This document shows, in pieces, positions 56,350 through 64,000 of a DNA stretch of 64,000 nucleotides (the stretch's first letter is position 1; each line of letters starts with the position of its first letter). Made by a program: the position numbers and the translations under genes. Under the pieces are notes generated by a model. The model was not told where the DNA came from, did not search any database, and was given only the letters and a program-made list of their open reading frames with translations. This stretch comes from Brevibacillus panacihumi (lineage in GTDB: Bacteria > Bacillota > Bacilli > Brevibacillales > Brevibacillaceae), in contig NZ_RHHT01000032.1 in assembly GCF_003710985.1 (NCBI RefSeq), positions 1 to 64,000 of the forward strand. The letters are read 5' to 3'.

Positions 56350-56439
56350 ATTTACGAACGATTCAAATACATTAAAACATAAACATACGCATTTATCAAC
56401 GAAAATCCCCAGAAACAACTTCGACAAACGTTCGGTTTT
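56350..56439 (-). promoter_or_regulatory. purC promoter with two PurBox-like sites
   Basis: On the minus strand -35 TTGATA (56394-56399), 17 bp, -10 TTTAAT (56371-56376). PurBox-like AAAACCGAACGTT (minus strand, 56427-56439; 12 of 13 to AWWWCCGAACWWT) lies upstream; ATTTACGAACGAT (plus strand, 56350-56362; 11 of 13) lies at the start site. Their 64-bp separation is longer than the 16-17 bp between classical paired boxes. PurR would release on high PRPP. Confidence 0.65.
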
Positions 56440-56580
56440 TACTGGATATTCCCCAATATCACCAGCTTATCATTCGTTAATTTAACGGATTTCGTTCCGC
56501 TCTCCCCTTCACTTCTGCGCTCCTTTCCTGTCTTGTGATACACTAAAGAAGTAAACCTACTAGGGAAAGAAGGAATCCAG

Positions 56581-57786
56581 ATGTTGTCTTTCGAGGTCTC
56601 CTTTCCAACGCAGATTTTTTTCGGCATGGGAGAAATCAATCTGTTGGGGGAAAGGGCGAAAACGCTTGGCAAAAAGGCCTTGCTTGTCACCGGAGGCAAA
56701 TCTGCAAAGCGTACCGGTCTTTTGGCCCGAGTCCAGACTCTCCTGGAAGAGGCGAATATCGAGGCTGTTCTTTTTGATAAAGTGGAACCCAATCCCCGTA
56801 CCACAACCGTTGATACTGGGGCTGCACTGGCGCGTGAGCAAGGCTGTGACTTTGTTCTGGCGGTAGGGGGCGGCTCCGTCATGGACGCCTCCAAGGCGAT
56901 CGCTGCCGCAGCACATTCCGGCCGCCCGATCTACGACTACATGCGCGGCAATCCGAGCGGTTCCGCCAAAACACTCGTTCCGGTAGTCGAGGCCTTGCCG
57001 ATTTTGACCATTCCTACTGTGGCTGCGACGGGTTCGGAAGCCAACTCCGTGACCGTGCTGACACATTGGGAAACGCATGAAAAGTCGTCATTCAACGGCC
57101 CGGCCCTCTTTCCGAAAATCGCCATACTGGACCCGTCGCTCACCTTTACCGTTCCGGCACGGGTAACGGCAGAAGCAAGTGCGGATATTTTCTCCCATAT
57201 CTTTGAAAGCTACCTGATCAGCGCCCCTGGAACTCATGTGCAGGACGGCATCTCCGAAAATCTGATTCGCCTGGTCGTGGAGCATTCCGTAAGAGCGATC
57301 CAGCAGCCTGATGACGCGGAAGCTCGCGGGACACTGCTGTGGGCCAGCACGCTCGGGATCAGTCCGTTCGCCCTCGCCGGACGCGGGCTTCGGGTCGGCA
57401 TGCCTTTGCACGGCATTGAACACCCGTTGAGCGGCTTCTATGACATGGCGCATGGGCGCGGACTCGCGATTTTGTCCCTGCCTTATTTTGAACAAGTGAT
57501 CCTGCCCGATCGTCCGGAGCGGCTTGCTCGCATGGGACGCAACTGCTTCGGCATTGTGGCAGGGGACGATCATGCTTGCGCCCGGGCCACGATTGAGGCC
57601 GTACGCCAATGGTACGAGCGGATGGGAATCACCGAACGGCTGTCTGATTTTGGCGTGACTCGCGACGCCCTCCCTCGCTTGGCAGAGGATGCGGTACACA
57701 TCGGCGGACGCGGATTCGGATACCTGCCCAGCTCCCGCAATCTGAATGCAGAAGAGATTGTGTCGATCTACGAGGCTTGCCTGTAA
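56581..57786 (+). CDS. Iron-containing alcohol dehydrogenase
   Basis: 401 residues. Group III Fe-ADH: nucleotide loop AVGGGSVMDASKAIA (about 100-115), TIPTVAATGSEANSVTVLT, then metal ligands in ADIFSHIFE (Asp, His) and the two His in GIEHPLSGFYDMAHGRGLA. Similar to BdhA/YugJ-like NADPH-dependent butanol dehydrogenases, but substrate is uncertain. It is divergent from purC and followed by the M29 gene with a 90-bp gap. Confidence 0.9.
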   Translation: MLSFEVSFPTQIFFGMGEINLLGERAKTLGKKALLVTGGKSAKRTGLLARVQTLLEEANIEAVLFDKVEPNPRTTTVDTGAALAREQGCDFVLAVGGGSVMDASKAIAAAAHSGRPIYDYMRGNPSGSAKTLVPVVEALPILTIPTVAATGSEANSVTVLTHWETHEKSSFNGPALFPKIAILDPSLTFTVPARVTAEASADIFSHIFESYLISAPGTHVQDGISENLIRLVVEHSVRAIQQPDDAEARGTLLWASTLGISPFALAGRGLRVGMPLHGIEHPLSGFYDMAHGRGLAILSLPYFEQVILPDRPERLARMGRNCFGIVAGDDHACARATIEAVRQWYERMGITERLSDFGVTRDALPRLAEDAVHIGGRGFGYLPSSRNLNAEEIVSIYEACL

Positions 57787-57877
57787 CAGACTCTCATCTT
57801 GACTCTGGCATCATTTGGGCGAGTTGTGCCATAATAGAAATTAGTAAAAAATTTTTTATCTAAGGGGTTGTCTAGCT

Positions 57878-58993
57878 ATGGCAGATCCACGGATTAACGA
57901 ACTGGCGAGCCGGCTTATTCGTTACTCGCTGAACCTGCAAAAAGGGGAAAAGCTGCTGATCGAAAACACAGGACTTCAGCCGGAGATGGTGCGTGCGCTG
58001 GTTCGCGAGGCTTTTGCAGTCGGAGCACTCCCGCTGGTAACACTCAAGGATCAGGAAGTGCTGCGCGCACTATATGAAGGAACAAGCGAAGAACATATGG
58101 CCTTGATGGCGAAGTACGAATACGAGCGGATGAAAGATATGGACGCCTACATCGCCATCCGCGCCTACGAAAATATCAACGAGCTGTCGGATGTACCCGA
58201 AGACAAGATGGGCATTTACGCCCGCGTTCTCTACCAAAAGGTACATACGAACGAACGCGTTGCCAACAAACGCTGGGTGGTCCTGCGCTACCCGAACAAA
58301 TCGATGGCGCAGCTGTCCAACATGAGCCTGGAGCGCTTTGAAAACTTCTACTTCGATGTCTGCAATCTGGACTACGCCAAAATGTCCCGCGCCATGACAC
58401 CGCTCAAGGAACTGATGGACCGCACCGACCGCGTTCGCATCGTCGGACCGAAAACGGATTTGCGCTTTTCCATCAAAGGCATTGGCGCGATCAAGTGCGA
58501 CGGCAAGCGCAACATCCCGGACGGCGAAGTGTACACGGCTCCTGTACGTGATTCGGTCGAGGGAACGATCTACTATAACGCCGCGACCAACTACAACGGC
58601 ACGACCTTCACCGACGTGCAGTTTACTTTTAAAGAAGGAAAAATCGTCGAAGCGACCAGTTCCAACACCAAGGCCTTGAACGACATCCTGGATACGGACG
58701 AAGGCTCCCGCTATATCGGCGAGTTTGCGATTGGCTTCAATCCGCATATCCTCCACCCGATGCTGGATATCTTGTTCGACGAGAAGATTGCCGGCAGCTT
58801 CCACTTCACACCGGGCAACGCGTACAATGTAGCGGACAACGGCAACCGCTCCTCCGTCCACTGGGATCTGGTGCAAATCCAGCGGCCTGAGTACGGCGGC
58901 GGAGAGATCTGGTTCGATGATGTGCTGATCCGCAAAGACGGACGTTTTGTCCTGCCGGAGCTGGAAGATTTGAATCCGGAGAATCTGGTTTAA
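57878..58993 (+). CDS. M29 family aminopeptidase (AmpS/PepS type)
   Basis: 371 residues. It removes N-terminal amino acids using two metal ions. Expected ligands are visible: Glu in IPDGEVYTAP, Glu in GEFAIGFNP, His in SFHFTPGNAY, Tyr in the same segment, and the pair in SSVHWDL (His, Asp). Related to thermophilic aminopeptidase T/AmpS. AAGGGG is upstream of the ATG. A decayed piece of its 3' end and terminator lies at 59604-59757. Confidence 0.93.
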   Translation: MADPRINELASRLIRYSLNLQKGEKLLIENTGLQPEMVRALVREAFAVGALPLVTLKDQEVLRALYEGTSEEHMALMAKYEYERMKDMDAYIAIRAYENINELSDVPEDKMGIYARVLYQKVHTNERVANKRWVVLRYPNKSMAQLSNMSLERFENFYFDVCNLDYAKMSRAMTPLKELMDRTDRVRIVGPKTDLRFSIKGIGAIKCDGKRNIPDGEVYTAPVRDSVEGTIYYNAATNYNGTTFTDVQFTFKEGKIVEATSSNTKALNDILDTDEGSRYIGEFAIGFNPHILHPMLDILFDEKIAGSFHFTPGNAYNVADNGNRSSVHWDLVQIQRPEYGGGEIWFDDVLIRKDGRFVLPELEDLNPENLV

Positions 58994-59017
58994 TTCCAGG
59001 GATGATTAGGACATACA

Positions 59018-59057
59018 AAACAGCCGCCTCTTCTCAGAGTGCGGCTGTATGTTTTCT
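59018..59057 (+). terminator. Terminator after the M29 gene
   Basis: ACAGCCGC/GCGGCTGT stem with a 13-base loop (CTCTTCTCAGAGT) and TATGTTTT. It may also stop the opposing lipoprotein gene. Confidence 0.85.
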
Positions 59058-59060
59058 ACC

Positions 59061-59540
59061 CTATTTCTTGATTATGCTTTCTTTCACCGTACCATCTTGC
59101 ATCAGGCGGGATTCCACAAGCTCTCCTTTTTCATTCTTGCTGTAAAAAGAAAAGCTTTGCACTTTCTCCTCTTTATCAAACTCGACAAATAACTGTGATT
59201 TCAGAGAGCCGTCCTCCAATCCCTGTATGTCGACTTCATCCATGTTGTCCGGTGCTGAATACGTGTAGCCTTCCTTTTTTCCAAAATCATATCGCCACAT
59301 CTTGGTATCGTTCATGGAGCTCGTTACCTCGGCATCAGAGTCAACTTCTAGCAGGCTTTTTACTTCCTCCTTGGACATTCCCAGCTTTAATTTTTCTTTA
59401 ACAACTGCAGCAGTCAGGTCAACGTTTATCACTTGCTTTTCTGTCGGGGCCGGAGCAGACGCAGGGTCATTGCTGCAGCCGGTAAGGTACAACCCTCCAC
59501 ATAAAAGCAGCATAGTGGTAATGGTTCTGAATTTCAGCAT
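59061..59540 (-). CDS. Putative lipoprotein
   Basis: 159 residues. Signal with lipobox LTGC (Cys22), then a short Pro/Ala linker. The mature part starts KLKLGMSKEEVKSLLE, an opening that resembles SmpA/OmlA-type (BamE-like) folds, followed by MWRYDFGKKEGYTYSAPDN and strands. Exported and membrane-anchored; function unknown. It was inserted between the M29 terminator and the decayed copy, or vice versa. Confidence 0.8.
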   Translation of the reverse strand: MLKFRTITTMLLLCGGLYLTGCSNDPASAPAPTEKQVINVDLTAAVVKEKLKLGMSKEEVKSLLEVDSDAEVTSSMNDTKMWRYDFGKKEGYTYSAPDNMDEVDIQGLEDGSLKSQLFVEFDKEEKVQSFSFYSKNEKGELVESRLMQDGTVKESIIKK

Positions 59541-59603
59541 TCATCATTTCTCCTTTCTTCTGTTAACCCCCGTTTGTAAAGACGCCTCCATTTGGAAATA
59601 TGT

Positions 59604-59700
59604 TACATCCCCCACTTGGCAATGCAGTACAAAGTGACGGACAATGGTAACTGTTCCTCCGTCCACTGGGAGCTGGTGATAATCCAACGCCCTGAATCAT
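59604..59700 (+). pseudogene. Decayed partial copy of the M29 peptidase 3' end
   Basis: The peptide VTDNGNCSSVHWELVIIQRP equals VADNGNRSSVHWDLVQIQRP of the M29 protein at all but a few positions. DNA similarity begins near 59604 with a frameshift (GGCAATGCAGTACAA against GGCAACGCGTACAA) and breaks after CCTGAAT, where about 110 bp are missing, then resumes at the copied terminator. No start codon or intact frame remains. Confidence 0.85.
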
Positions 59701-59718
59701 CTGGTAAAGAAAACGTAA

Positions 59719-59757
59719 AAAGAGCCGCCTCTCCTCAGAGTGCGGCTCTATGTTTTC
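59719..59757 (+). terminator. Copied terminator after the M29 remnant
   Basis: AGAGCCGC/GCGGCTCT stem, loop CTCTCCTCAGAGT, and TATGTTTTCT. It matches the terminator at 59018, but the outer C-G pair is a G-C pair here, a compensatory change. Confidence 0.75.
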
Positions 59758-60021
59758 TGCTTGATCATTTTACTCTGCATGTCGACTTCATTACATTTGA
59801 TGGCTGGCATGAGGATGAAGGACGCCGCGGCTCTCTCGATCTTTCGTATCCTTGTTGTATACATACATATTTGCGCAATTCATAAGAAATCTGAACCGCG
59901 AAGCTATGCTATTCTGCAAATACACCTTTTCCTGAGAAGAACACCAAGCTGCAGGCACGAGCATTGTATCAAGCACACAGAATCGTGGAAAACAAAAGAA
60001 AATGTAAGGGGAGAATGTATC

Positions 60022-60432
60022 ATGAGAAAAATCCGTATCGCATTCTGGATTTTCACCATTCTATTCTCGCTGGCAATGTTATTCCCAACTATTTCTGCTA
60101 TTCTGGGAGAGAAGGAAACAGTGAAGTTCATAACGGAGCACTTCGGGTACCCGGCCTATTTCGTCTTTTACAGCGGAATCGTGAAAGTACTCGGCATTGC
60201 GGCGATCCTGATACCCGGCTACCCTCGAGTGAAAGAATGGGCTTACGCGGGATTGGCGTTTGACTTGATCAGCGTCGTTTATTCGAGTATTGCCGTCGGC
60301 GATTCAATTATTGCAGGCTGGCCGATGCTCATATACTTCCTTCTGTTGGCCGGATCGTATGTGTATTATCACAAAATGAATGCTTCCGTCAGTACAGCTG
60401 CCACTGACACCATCTCACCAAAGCTGCAATAA
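60022..60432 (+). CDS. DoxX-like membrane protein
   Basis: 136 residues from the ATG at 60022 (GGGGAG upstream). Four membrane helices (about 6-27, 45-66, 73-95, 98-116). The segment FYSGIVKVLGIAAILIPGYP is typical of the DoxX-like group, as is EWAYAGLAFDLISVVYS. The role is unknown. The 260 bp before it, after the decayed copy, hold no gene. Confidence 0.85.
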   Translation: MRKIRIAFWIFTILFSLAMLFPTISAILGEKETVKFITEHFGYPAYFVFYSGIVKVLGIAAILIPGYPRVKEWAYAGLAFDLISVVYSSIAVGDSIIAGWPMLIYFLLLAGSYVYYHKMNASVSTAATDTISPKLQ

Positions 60433-60502
60433 GTGCCTCCCCCTCATCATATGAAAACACCTGAGCTGGTAGAGGCTTAAAAGGAAACAAAATAAAAGTG
60501 CC

Positions 60503-60540
60503 CGAGCCCTGCCTAAATCCGGTAGGGCTCGACTTTTTTA
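60503..60540 (+). terminator. Terminator after the DoxX-like gene
   Basis: CGAGCCCT/AGGGCTCG stem with a 13-base loop and ACTTTTTT. Confidence 0.85.
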
Positions 60541-60645
60541 TCGCAAGCACACCTGCAGCAGCTGGTGGCTATTGACTCGTAATATGATTTCTGCCATACC
60601 TTCGATGGTTCCCGGGACATCCGTTATGATTTGGAGCAAAGATCT

Positions 60646-61539
60646 CTACTCCGCATGCAAATAATAGTGAATCAGCCCGTCTATCAGATCATCCAGCTTG
60701 CGGAACTCAAAACCCGTCGCCGCCGCCTTGCTCACATCAGGAGACAGGGATGCCCCGAAGTTATACGGGGAGGTCGATTCCTTCTCCGTCGATGGAACAA
60801 TGATTGCTTCTGTTTTTGCGGTCTGTGCGATGCGATCGAGCAATTCCTGCAGCGAGAGATCCCCGGCTGAGCCGGGATTGTAGGGACCCTGAAGCTTTTG
60901 TTCAGCGGCGAACTGGATAAATCGGGCCGCATCCTCGGAGTCGATGTAGCCAAGTCTGCTTTCGGGATTGTCGATTCCGATCGGTTGCCCCGCTTTCACC
61001 CGATCCACATGGAATTGCAAACGCCCAGTATAATCGTCTTCCCCGATCACCAGTGGAAAGCGAAATGCCGTGGCCGGCACATTTCCTGCCTGGAACAGGA
61101 CTGCTTCAGCCTGTCTTTTCGCCTCTTTGTACCCCGGTATTCCTATGTATTCTCTGCGGGATTTCAACTCGATCGGGTAGGTATAAGGGTCGTATTCCGA
61201 TTCTTGTTTGGATGCGCCCCAATCATAGACGGACATGGTAGACGTAAACAAATAATGGCCGATTCTGCCTTCCAGAACCTCAAGGGCGTCCTTTACTTCA
61301 AGAGGAGAATAGCACGATTGATCGAATACACAGTCGTAAAAGATGTCTGTGCTGCCAAAAGCATCCTCCAGCGTCTTCCTGTCCTCCCTGTCAATAATCA
61401 GGCGCTGCACGCTGTCGCCGAACGGATCTGGCGTTCTTCCCCTCGTCGCTATCGTCACATCCCAGCCGCTGTCCACAAGATTGCGAACCAAACGCTTGCC
61501 AAAAAACTGAGTCCCGCCAATCACCAATGCTTTTTTCAT
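60646..61539 (-). CDS. NAD-dependent epimerase/dehydratase family protein
   Basis: 297 residues. Extended SDR: nucleotide loop VIGGTQFFGKRL (residues 6-17), active pair YKEAK (Tyr-x3-Lys), Thr/Ser in LFTSTMSVYDWG. It resembles NAD-dependent epimerases of the reductase type used on sugars or on unknown substrates. It is divergent or opposed to the DoxX-like gene. The start codon has no strong site in view (AGGGATCATC). Confidence 0.87.
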   Translation of the reverse strand: MKKALVIGGTQFFGKRLVRNLVDSGWDVTIATRGRTPDPFGDSVQRLIIDREDRKTLEDAFGSTDIFYDCVFDQSCYSPLEVKDALEVLEGRIGHYLFTSTMSVYDWGASKQESEYDPYTYPIELKSRREYIGIPGYKEAKRQAEAVLFQAGNVPATAFRFPLVIGEDDYTGRLQFHVDRVKAGQPIGIDNPESRLGYIDSEDAARFIQFAAEQKLQGPYNPGSAGDLSLQELLDRIAQTAKTEAIIVPSTEKESTSPYNFGASLSPDVSKAAATGFEFRKLDDLIDGLIHYYLHAE

Positions 61540-61623
61540 GATGATCCCTCTTTCGATAAGAATTTTTTTATCGATCTTTGATCATCATAGCTGATATTGT
61601 CGTGCAATTCAATCTATTTAATT

Positions 61624-61649
61624 AAAAACCTGACGCACAAAGCGTCAGG
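61624..61649 (-). terminator. Terminator overlapping the DUF169 stop codon
   Basis: CCTGACGC/GCGTCAGG stem with a 5-base loop; on the minus strand followed by TTTTT. The DUF169 stop TGA (61645-61647) is inside the stem. Confidence 0.85.
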
Positions 61650-62430
61650 CATTTTCCCCTTTCTCGGCAAAGAGTTGATTCAGCTTTTGATAAGTTGGAG
61701 GGAACTCGGCTTGATAGCGCAAGAAGGAAGGGATCGGGTAACGCACGCCGCCTTTTTGCGTGCCAGCCAGACCCTCTACCAGTTCTTCGGCATCCCGATA
61801 GTGAAAGCTGAAGGCCATTTCATGGTCCTGTGTCTGGGCGAACAGCCGGTCTCCATAACAAGGCACGATCACCTGAGGCTCGCCTGTCTGCAACGGCTTT
61901 ATCGCAATATCCGCACAGTCTGCACGGCTGGAGAACGTCGAAGGAATAGAACCGCCCCGCTTGTACAGCATGCCCGCCACCAGACGCATCACCTGCGCCG
62001 AGTTGCCGTAGATTACGACTACATCCGGCTCGACGGTTGCACGATCCAGCGGATAGGAGACGTAATACCCGCTCTCTTCCGCTGACAGCTTCGGCACATC
62101 CTGCTCGCTTGCTGCCCCAGCTTCCAGACTGTCGGTGTACATGCCGCAAGCCAGATTACCTTCTGTGTAAAAGGGCAACTGCGGCTCGTAGCCAAACGCC
62201 ACCTGCGCGATGGGACAGGAGAGGTCTGATCCGTTCATAGCGATGCTCCAGCCATAGCGTCGCGAAAATCCGACCGCCTGACAAATCGTGATCTGATAGC
62301 CGAAGTCGCGCATGGGCCGCTTTGTTCTCTCCGGCAGGTCATTTTCCGCTTTCACGATCTTGATTCCGACCGGGAACGAATCCGTCCTGACGTATGTTTG
62401 AATCGCTTGGTTCAACTCTTTTACGTTCAT
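61645..62430 (-). CDS. DUF169 family protein
   Basis: 261 residues from the ATG at 62430 (GGGGGATGG upstream). Family motifs: FPVGIKIVKAENDLPERTKR, ITICQAVGFSRRYGWSIAM, DLSCPIAQVAFGY and the later YGNSAQVMRLVAGMLYKRGG, DCADIAIKPLQTG and VPCYGDRLFAQTQDHEMAFS. Several conserved Cys (in TICQA, LSCPIA, LACGMY, ADCADI, VPCYGD) suggest a redox or metal role, but no function is established. Confidence 0.85.
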   Translation of the reverse strand: MNVKELNQAIQTYVRTDSFPVGIKIVKAENDLPERTKRPMRDFGYQITICQAVGFSRRYGWSIAMNGSDLSCPIAQVAFGYEPQLPFYTEGNLACGMYTDSLEAGAASEQDVPKLSAEESGYYVSYPLDRATVEPDVVVIYGNSAQVMRLVAGMLYKRGGSIPSTFSSRADCADIAIKPLQTGEPQVIVPCYGDRLFAQTQDHEMAFSFHYRDAEELVEGLAGTQKGGVRYPIPSFLRYQAEFPPTYQKLNQLFAEKGENA

Positions 62431-62508
62431 CTTCCATCCCCCATTCACTCAAGTGTTCTCTCTTCAAGTATCCCAAATATTCTGCCATTAAGCAAAATTT
62501 TATGACTT

Positions 62509-63024
62509 TCAAAAGTGGCTTCTCCAATTTTCGCTGCCGTAATTCAAGGTGACCTCTCCATTTGGAAAACCATTTTGTTTTTTGCTTTCAAAATAGATGC
62601 CGACCCATTTCTGATCCAGACCATCCGAAACATGAAATTGAAGCCCATTTTCTTCCGGGGTCAACCCTTCCGAATGTATGACGCGAATATTTTTTGCCTC
62701 CTCCCTATCAAAACCGATCCGTAATCCTTGATCTTCCTTGCTTTCATCCGAAAATTCAAAGTGGATGTAGCTGTACGTATCGTTTCTAAAGAGGGAATAG
62801 TCGAAGCTCGTGTCGTCATCTAATTTGTTCACATCTGATTGGAAGGCAACCAGTCCTTGCTCATGAAGCGTTTTTTTGAATTCATCCAAGCTATTGGCTT
62901 TCATTCGCGAATCCTTTATTGCTTGTTCAACCGTTATTGGTGGTGCAGAATTTTCTTCTGCGGATTGACAGCCCACTGTGAAGAGAAATGCGAACACCAC
63001 CGAAACGACCACTTTATTCCACAA
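62509..63024 (-). CDS. Putative lipoprotein
   Basis: 171 residues from the TTG at 63024 with AAGGAGG nine bases upstream; the longer ORF begins at 63051 without a site. A hydrophobic N-terminus ends TVGC (Cys19), an imperfect lipobox. The mature part is acidic and rich in strands (DDTSFDYSLFRNDTYSYIHF, GLQFHVSDGLDQKWVGIYFE). No family is recognised. It lies 78 bp upstream of the DUF169 gene on the same strand. Confidence 0.7.
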   Translation of the reverse strand: MWNKVVVSVVFAFLFTVGCQSAEENSAPPITVEQAIKDSRMKANSLDEFKKTLHEQGLVAFQSDVNKLDDDTSFDYSLFRNDTYSYIHFEFSDESKEDQGLRIGFDREEAKNIRVIHSEGLTPEENGLQFHVSDGLDQKWVGIYFESKKQNGFPNGEVTLNYGSENWRSHF

Positions 63025-63170
63025 GGACAATCCCCTCCTTCCTTCTCCCATTTGGACGGTGTGTAAAGCTTGATGCTATGCTGCCTACATGGAGAATTGT
63101 AAAGTCTTCCATATAATCGAATCAACTAACATTCGTCGTAAAAGAATAAAAAACGGGTTATCCCCGTTTT

Positions 63171-64000
63171 CTACCCCCCACTGTACTTCTCCTCAATCTC
63201 CGAGCGCATCTCGCTGTACGTCTGCGTCGTCAAGCCGACCAAATAGGCGATCAGCTCCTCCTTGGATTGCGTGACCAGCGCCTCTCTTTCACGCCGCTTC
63301 TGCAACAGATATTCCCGCGGCTGGTTGCCCAGCTTGCCTGTCGCGGTCAGATAATCGATAGCAGCGCCGACATTGAGGCTTTCCCGCCAGTTTTTCTCGT
63401 ACCAATCCCGGTCGTAGGCGTCGATCCATTTTTTGCGGTCGATCAATACGGCATCCACTTCGGACAAGGCATCGCGCTTCCACTGCTCCCATTTTTGTGC
63501 AATTTCTTTGGCTCGCTCCAGCTCTTGCTTGAACTGCTCTCGATTGGTGACGTTGGCGTACAGCCCTTCCGATGCGGCCGCGATCTCTTTCAGTTGCTTC
63601 TGGCCCTCGGCATTTACGTCGAAGCCGATCACATTCAGGAGCGGCATGATGTCGGACTGGGAAAGCTCTCTGGCGACCGCTACCGGGTCGCCGTCACAGG
63701 TCTCGATCCCGTCACTCACCAGGTAGATGACGTTGGTATTCTTGTCTGCCGAAAACTGTGCCATGTCCTGCTGCGCCATTTGCAGAGAATGCGCAATCGA
63801 GGTCCAGCCGTTCGGCTCAAATTGCTTCAAGGCATCGTCCAGCTTCTTCGCATCATACGATTGGAGCTGATAGACGAGATCGCTGCTGGAGCAGGAAAGC
63901 TGTTTGTCCGCATCCGAACCGCTCCCCTTATGCCCGTAAACCCTTAGTGAAATTTTTGCTTCCTCAGGCAGAGACTCCGCGAACTCCTTGATCGCCTCTT
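63171..64000 (-). CDS. VWA domain protein, 5' end outside the window
   Basis: The frame stays open from 63171 to the window edge, at least 276 codons, with no start in the first 170 bp. It is a von Willebrand factor A domain: strand VYGHKGSGSDADKQ, the MIDAS Thr region NGWTSIAHSLQMAQQDMA, NVIYLVSDGIETCDGDPV with the late Asp, then ALVTQSKEEL-type helices with many Lys/Arg/Glu. The first MIDAS motif DxSxS would lie beyond 64000. The last 110 residues are a helical tail. Function unknown. Confidence 0.85.
   Translation of the reverse strand, partial: EAIKEFAESLPEEAKISLRVYGHKGSGSDADKQLSCSSSDLVYQLQSYDAKKLDDALKQFEPNGWTSIAHSLQMAQQDMAQFSADKNTNVIYLVSDGIETCDGDPVAVARELSQSDIMPLLNVIGFDVNAEGQKQLKEIAAASEGLYANVTNREQFKQELERAKEIAQKWEQWKRDALSEVDAVLIDRKKWIDAYDRDWYEKNWRESLNVGAAIDYLTATGKLGNQPREYLLQKRREREALVTQSKEELIAYLVGLTTQTYSEMRSEIEEKYSGG

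Overview
The window looks like chromosome of an endospore-forming member of the Paenibacillaceae, most probably Brevibacillus. The evidence is the Bacillus-type gene order ligA-pcrA-pcrB-yerC-yerB, a purCSQLFMN operon with a separate purHD, a two-metal M29 aminopeptidase, strong AGGAGG ribosome binding sites, many TTG and GTG starts, and intermediate GC. There are no rRNA, tRNA or CRISPR features.

Layout. 1-300: the 5' end of a minus-strand group II intron, inserted in one copy of a dispersed palindromic repeat. 394-10047 (minus): DNA replication and repair and envelope genes (camS, a propeller lipoprotein, ligA, pcrA, a VanW protein, pcrB, yerC, yerB). 10209-12307: a two-component system. 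12414-16413: accessory genes, including a complete virginiamycin B lyase (vgb), a DoxX-like protein, a double MerR regulator and a 36-residue membrane peptide. 16569-21497: an IMP dehydrogenase of the Tritrichomonas type, an aldo/keto reductase, an aadK-type adenylyltransferase bracketed by repeat sequence, and a PadR/HAAS pair. 21727-27698: a Pot-family ABC importer with an M20 peptidase, divergent from an IclR regulator. 27765-30785: a P-loop kinase, azlD, azlC and a MocR regulator. 31299-35917: a repeat-containing secreted protein and livHMGF with a long leader but no binding protein. 36431-41941: a YerA-type deaminase, small membrane proteins, MarR/MFS, and a TetR with its membrane-protein target. 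42074-56306: purine synthesis, with purHD split from purCSQLFMN by 4.4 kb of unrelated genes. 56581-64000: an alcohol dehydrogenase, an M29 aminopeptidase with a decayed partial copy of its 3' end, lipoproteins, a DoxX-like protein, an epimerase, a DUF169 protein and a partial VWA protein.

How parts work together. The pur genes encode most of the steps from PRPP to IMP; purE, purK, purB and the usual position of purH are not next to purC. purC and purH have near-identical promoters with PurBox-like sites. The Pot-like transporter and the peptidase form one operon, suggesting uptake and hydrolysis of one substrate. MocR-AzlC-AzlD are translationally coupled.

The least expected features are a roughly 225-bp long-hairpin repeat family (three full copies, one copy cut by the intron, one end fragment), small membrane-protein genes, and several self-contained regulatory modules whose operators can be read directly.
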